Below, in pieces: positions 61,019 to 64,000 of a DNA stretch of 64,000 nucleotides (position 1 is its first letter; the number at the start of each line of letters is the position of its first letter). The notes under the pieces were generated by a model, which was not told where the DNA came from, made no database searches, and saw nothing but the letters and a program-made list of their open reading frames with translations. The DNA is taken from positions 8,248,501 to 8,312,500 of the forward strand of contig CM069880.1 of NCBI GenBank assembly GCA_036172665.1. The letters run 5' to 3'. Position numbers and translations under genes: made by a program. This DNA is from Prosopocoilus inquinatus (taxonomy: Eukaryota > Arthropoda > Insecta > Coleoptera > Lucanidae).

Positions 61019-61893
61019 TAGTATTGTGAGTCGGTAATATTTAAATTAAATTTTCCAATGTTACCGGTAAGGTAACATTCATTTGGTACCGTTAGTTACC
61101 GTTTGTTACCTCTATTGTCAACATAATGCAATTTCGAGTTGGACACTCGCAAAATACAAATAAACCGATGAAACAAATGGCGATGGAATATTTTTAGTTA
61201 GTTAGGAAAAACGTAAATACTAAAAGAAGAAAATAAATATTTCATAACCTAAAAATATTTTCCTTCAGACATGAAATTATTAGTGAAAATACATAAAATT
61301 AAGTATTAGAAACCTTATTTTTTAACATATAAAATAGCGACATCTTAGCTTTTTGACCTGACATTGCAGTAGGATAGACAAATTGAAGCGGGATTTGCTC
61401 CTAATAAGTCCCCCATGCAAGGCGGCCATGCTTGCTGTCAAAGCATAATGAAAGTTTTTAGAAAAATTTTGTGCAAATCGTTTTTGATTGCAGTGAGAAC
61501 CTCGAGCAGCCTCTGGACAGCTGTTTCAGCCCTGCTTGGGGCGAATAAATTGGGCAAGTCGTTTTTGGTCTGCAGTGGGAATGTCGAGCTACGTCTCTGC
61601 TGAAGAAGCCCCAAGCAGGGCTGAAACAGCTGTCCAGAGGCTGCTCGAGGTTCTCACTGCAATCAAAAACGATTTGCACAAAATTTTTCTTATTTTTTAA
61701 TAAAAGACAAAAACGTAATGAGTAACCGATATCAAATAAATCAGAAAATTGAATAAACATTACCTATTTAGTTAAAGCGCAATTGGTAACTCTGGCGCGA
61801 GATGTCGCCACCTGAGCTGTACTCGATAATGTTACGGTAACATTACCGGTAAGGTAACATTAAAAATAAATTACCGGTAATTTCACAACACTG
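61019..61893. mobile_element. hAT-like non-autonomous element containing a foldback
   Basis: The ends TAGTATTGTGA and (minus strand) CAGTGTTGTGA are imperfect inverses. Subterminal copies of ACCGGTAAGGTAACATT and ATGTTACC occur at both sides. Flanking 8-mers TTATTATA and TTATTATT are compatible with an 8-bp hAT duplication, but the (TTA)n context weakens that evidence. The foldback at about 61335-61690 is nested inside. Confidence 0.55.
61335..61690. mobile_element. Foldback element, second complete-looking copy
   Basis: It carries the same modules as 20524-21305: TTGACCTGACATTGCAGTAG, GACAAATTGAAGCGGGATTT and CCCCCATGCAAGGCGGCCAT, then CCTCGAGCAGCCTCTGGACA and the inverse TGTCCAGAGGCTGCTCGAGG as a long inner stem with ACAGCTGTTTCAGCCCTGCT. 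It has one outer module only, so it may be closest to the basic unit (about 350 bp). Confidence 0.8.
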
Positions 61894-61917
61894 TTATTAT
61901 TATTATTATTATATAAC

Positions 61918-62959
61918 GGGGCCTGCCCGAAGAGCATTAAAAAAAAAAAAACAGTTTTTGCAAAAAGTGAAAAGTCCCCCGCCTCAAAATCAAAATTAGT
62001 TTGAAAATTGATCGGAACCTGTTTAGTACGAAAAAATAATTTTAATCATTCAACTGACAGTTTCGGATTTATTTAAAACCTTCTTCAGAGCCTCCAAGAC
62101 GTTCCAATTAAGTTCTATCTAAACTTTACTAGCGTTGTAAAGCTGAAATATTTCATTTCATTGAAATATTTCGTAGCATTCAGAAATTTCATGAAACTTA
62201 TTTCAAATTTACCGCCCAAAAAGTATCTACGCGCCTGCGCATGGTTTGGATCGATTTGGATGGTATCATCCAACGGTCGCAATGAACTGGTTGCTGAACA
62301 TAAACTAACCGTTAAACTTACACATAAGTTTGTAGAGATAATTACGTTACATATTTTATTACATTTAATATTGTTTTGTTTTAAATAAACTTTATTTTTT
62401 TACAAGAATCTATCTTCTTAGTTATTTTAAAAACGCTGCGACACGTGAAGTGATAATTTTTATGGCAATTTTTTTTTTAATTTAATTCTCTTAATATGTT
62501 AATGAGGTTCATTGACGGTGAAACATTTCAAAAAAAAAATAAGTTTCATGAAACTTTTACATCACTAAACATGACAATTACAAAATTTAGAAAAAGTTTA
62601 CCTCTGATTAAAATGTGTAAAGGTGCAACCCCTTCGGAGTTCAAATTAGAAACCGCAACTGGAAAAAAGAAAAAAACCACAAAGCTCAACCTAAGATTGG
62701 TATTTATCTACAAAAATGCTTTAAACTTGCGGTTTTTTTTTTTTAATTCAAAAACATCGCCGGACAATCTCAAAACAACCGGATAGCTAATAACAATTAA
62801 CAATTAAAAACTTGTAATTTTTCACAGATTAAAACGAAGTTAAAATAAAGTTGGAAACGTGCTCCGTAATGACAGAACGAAACTTGTTTTTACTGAGCAA
62901 AAAAGACAAGTTAACCAACCTAAATACCTTGGAGTGCAATTCTCCAAGTAGAGGCCAAC
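61918..62959. other. AT-rich intergenic sequence, nothing recognised
   Basis: Short frames (for example 62496-62786, 96 codons) are Lys/Phe-rich and without a recognised domain. The hairpin-like ATTTCATTTCATTGAAAT near 62150 is short and AT-only. Confidence 0.4.
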
Positions 62960-63029
62960 CTATAAAAAAATTGAATTAAATGAGGACTTGTGTAATCTTA
63001 AAATTTTTCAAATTGAAAAATTTGGTTGC

Positions 63030-63110
63030 ATGGGCTTCAATTTCGCTTCAATTCTTACGCAATGTTTGGTCAAAAAGCGGTCGTAGGGTGTCGCTGTTTT
63101 ATCTATTTAA
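63030..63110 (-). mobile_element. Relic of the foldback family
   Basis: CGCTTCAATTCTTACGCAAT, GGTCAAAAAGCGGTCG and GTGTCGCTGTTTTATCTATT match the inverted outer module at about 21055-21128 with mismatches. It is an old, truncated copy. Confidence 0.65.
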
Positions 63111-63459
63111 AATTTTTGATTATGAGAAATGTCACTTCGTCTCGATATATAGACCGAATTAAGTGAACGGTCAAATTGCACAAAATCGTCAAGTCAGCGG
63201 TTCGACTAAATTCTCTGACCAATCACCAATTGAGAAAAGTGATCACGTGATTTGGCCTGACCGTTCACTTACCGCAGCCAAAATAAGCGTCGGTATTGTA
63301 ACCGTAGACATACTCAATTAATGAGAATTAGAGGACGATAGTTGACATATTTCCAGAGGCGGAGGCCCCGGGCGAGAAATTTTTGCGTCGTCCTTAGGGC
63401 AGGCAAAAAAGTTTGTCTTTTTTGCATTATAAAAAGCAGAAAATACTAAATATATTTAA

Positions 63460-64000
63460 GAGAAAATAATTTCAAGAGAGATGTTCCAATTTTTAAAATT
63501 GAAATTGAAAATTGAAAGTGTGGAAACAAAGAAGTAAAACTGTGAAATAAAAATATGACTTAGAAAGAAAAAAGTAACTATAAAATAGAGATATATAGAA
63601 AAAGACGGTTAATTAATATTCAAAATAAAAATAAAATATCGTCAAATCTAGTAAAACAAAAACAAAAGACGTTCATGGGTGAAGACAGGACGAAAATAAA
63701 GCATAAGTGAAATTGATAAAAATATTGACAACCAAAAATTTGATTCGTAAATATTAAAGATTAAAATTGAGTAAATGAAAAAAAAAAAAATAAAACAAAA
63801 AAATAAAAACTTCTATCAAATAAAGTCAAATGAAAGATAAAACAAAAAACAAAAGATGATAGACGAAAATAAAAAACATAAAAAAATTTAATCGTTAAAA
63901 AATATAATGAAAAAATAAAATCAAGTCGCATAAAAGAGAAAACAAAAATGGCCATCGATCGAATGTAAAATAAATTCAAATTCAAAAAACAAAAAACAAA
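63460..64000. repeat. A-rich tract, mirror of the 56.6-58.1 kb T-rich tract
   Basis: The plus strand is strongly A-rich (AAAACAAAAACAAAAGACG near 63654, AACAAAAAACAAAAGATGAT near 63841) and continues to the window edge. Seen from the minus strand it resembles the TCTTTTGTTTT-type composition at 56.6-58.1 kb. No gene. Confidence 0.6.

Larger units (their letters stand above)
60930..61917 (+). mobile_element. Retroposon-like 3' end split by a DNA element
   Basis: AACCACGGCCAGCTGAATT, also found at 344, leads into CACAATAAAGTC and a (TTA)n tail ending TATATA. The tail is interrupted at about 61018 and resumes at 61894, bracketing the 61019-61893 insertion. A poly(A)-signal-like AATAAA before a simple-repeat tail is typical of LINE/SINE 3' ends; the family is not identified. 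Confidence 0.5.

Overview
The window is eukaryotic nuclear DNA from an insect, and a holometabolous one, quite possibly a beetle. This rests on one unmistakable insect developmental gene, GT-AG introns ranging from 65 bp to 10 kb, an AT-rich background, and dense non-autonomous DNA transposons (hAT, PIF/Harbinger and TA-target types) plus a tRNA-derived SINE. The order-level assignment is an inference. There are no bacterial genes, operons or CRISPR arrays.

Two protein-coding genes can be supported, both on the minus strand. (1) The first coding exon of a secreted or membrane leucine-rich-repeat protein lies at 3289-3450 (signal peptide plus cysteine-rich LRR N-cap); the rest lies beyond the left edge. 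(2) A complete defective proventriculus (dve) gene of the SATB/Dve family runs from its start codon at 48145 to its stop at 30130. Five coding exons (48050-48145, 37709-37907, 32289-32725, 30852-31673, 30130-30786) join in matching phases into about 736 residues with a ubiquitin-like (ULD/CMP) domain and two atypical homeodomains, both carrying Lys at position 50.

Layout. 1-1.5 kb: a microsatellite and a triplicated 397-bp unit. 3.3-3.6 kb: LRR gene start. 5.4-8.8 kb: tandem duplications split by two hAT MITEs with 8-bp target duplications. 10.7-11.9 kb: an inverted-repeat MITE and a PIF-like MITE in a local duplication. 11.9-14.0 kb: an abruptly GC/CpG-richer block without a convincing gene. 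14.0-16.5 kb: about 14 copies of a 173-bp satellite. 19.0-21.9 kb: nested inverted-repeat elements, including a 1.8-kb long-armed foldback. 22.2-24.6 kb: GC-richer sequence with clustered GATA motifs and a degenerate ORF. 24.9-27.9 kb: three MITEs, one carrying a SINE. 28.8-48.5 kb: dve, its 3' flank and large introns. The 5-kb intron holds a dense cluster of K50-homeodomain sites (TAATCC), and the 10-kb intron holds a MITE, twin palindromes and a long-unit tandem array. 49.3-50.9 kb: a second long-unit array upstream of dve. 52.9-64.0 kb: minisatellite, pyrimidine-rich tracts, further foldback copies and no convincing gene.

The most coherent biological signal is dve itself. Both homeodomains are of the K50 class that recognises TAATCC, and its own intron is unusually rich in that motif, which suggests input from another K50 factor such as Otd, or autoregulation. 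The most unusual structural signal is a family of self-complementary foldback elements at five places, one nested in the centre of a 1.8-kb inverted repeat. Everything was read by eye; copy counts, element ends and repeat periods are approximate.
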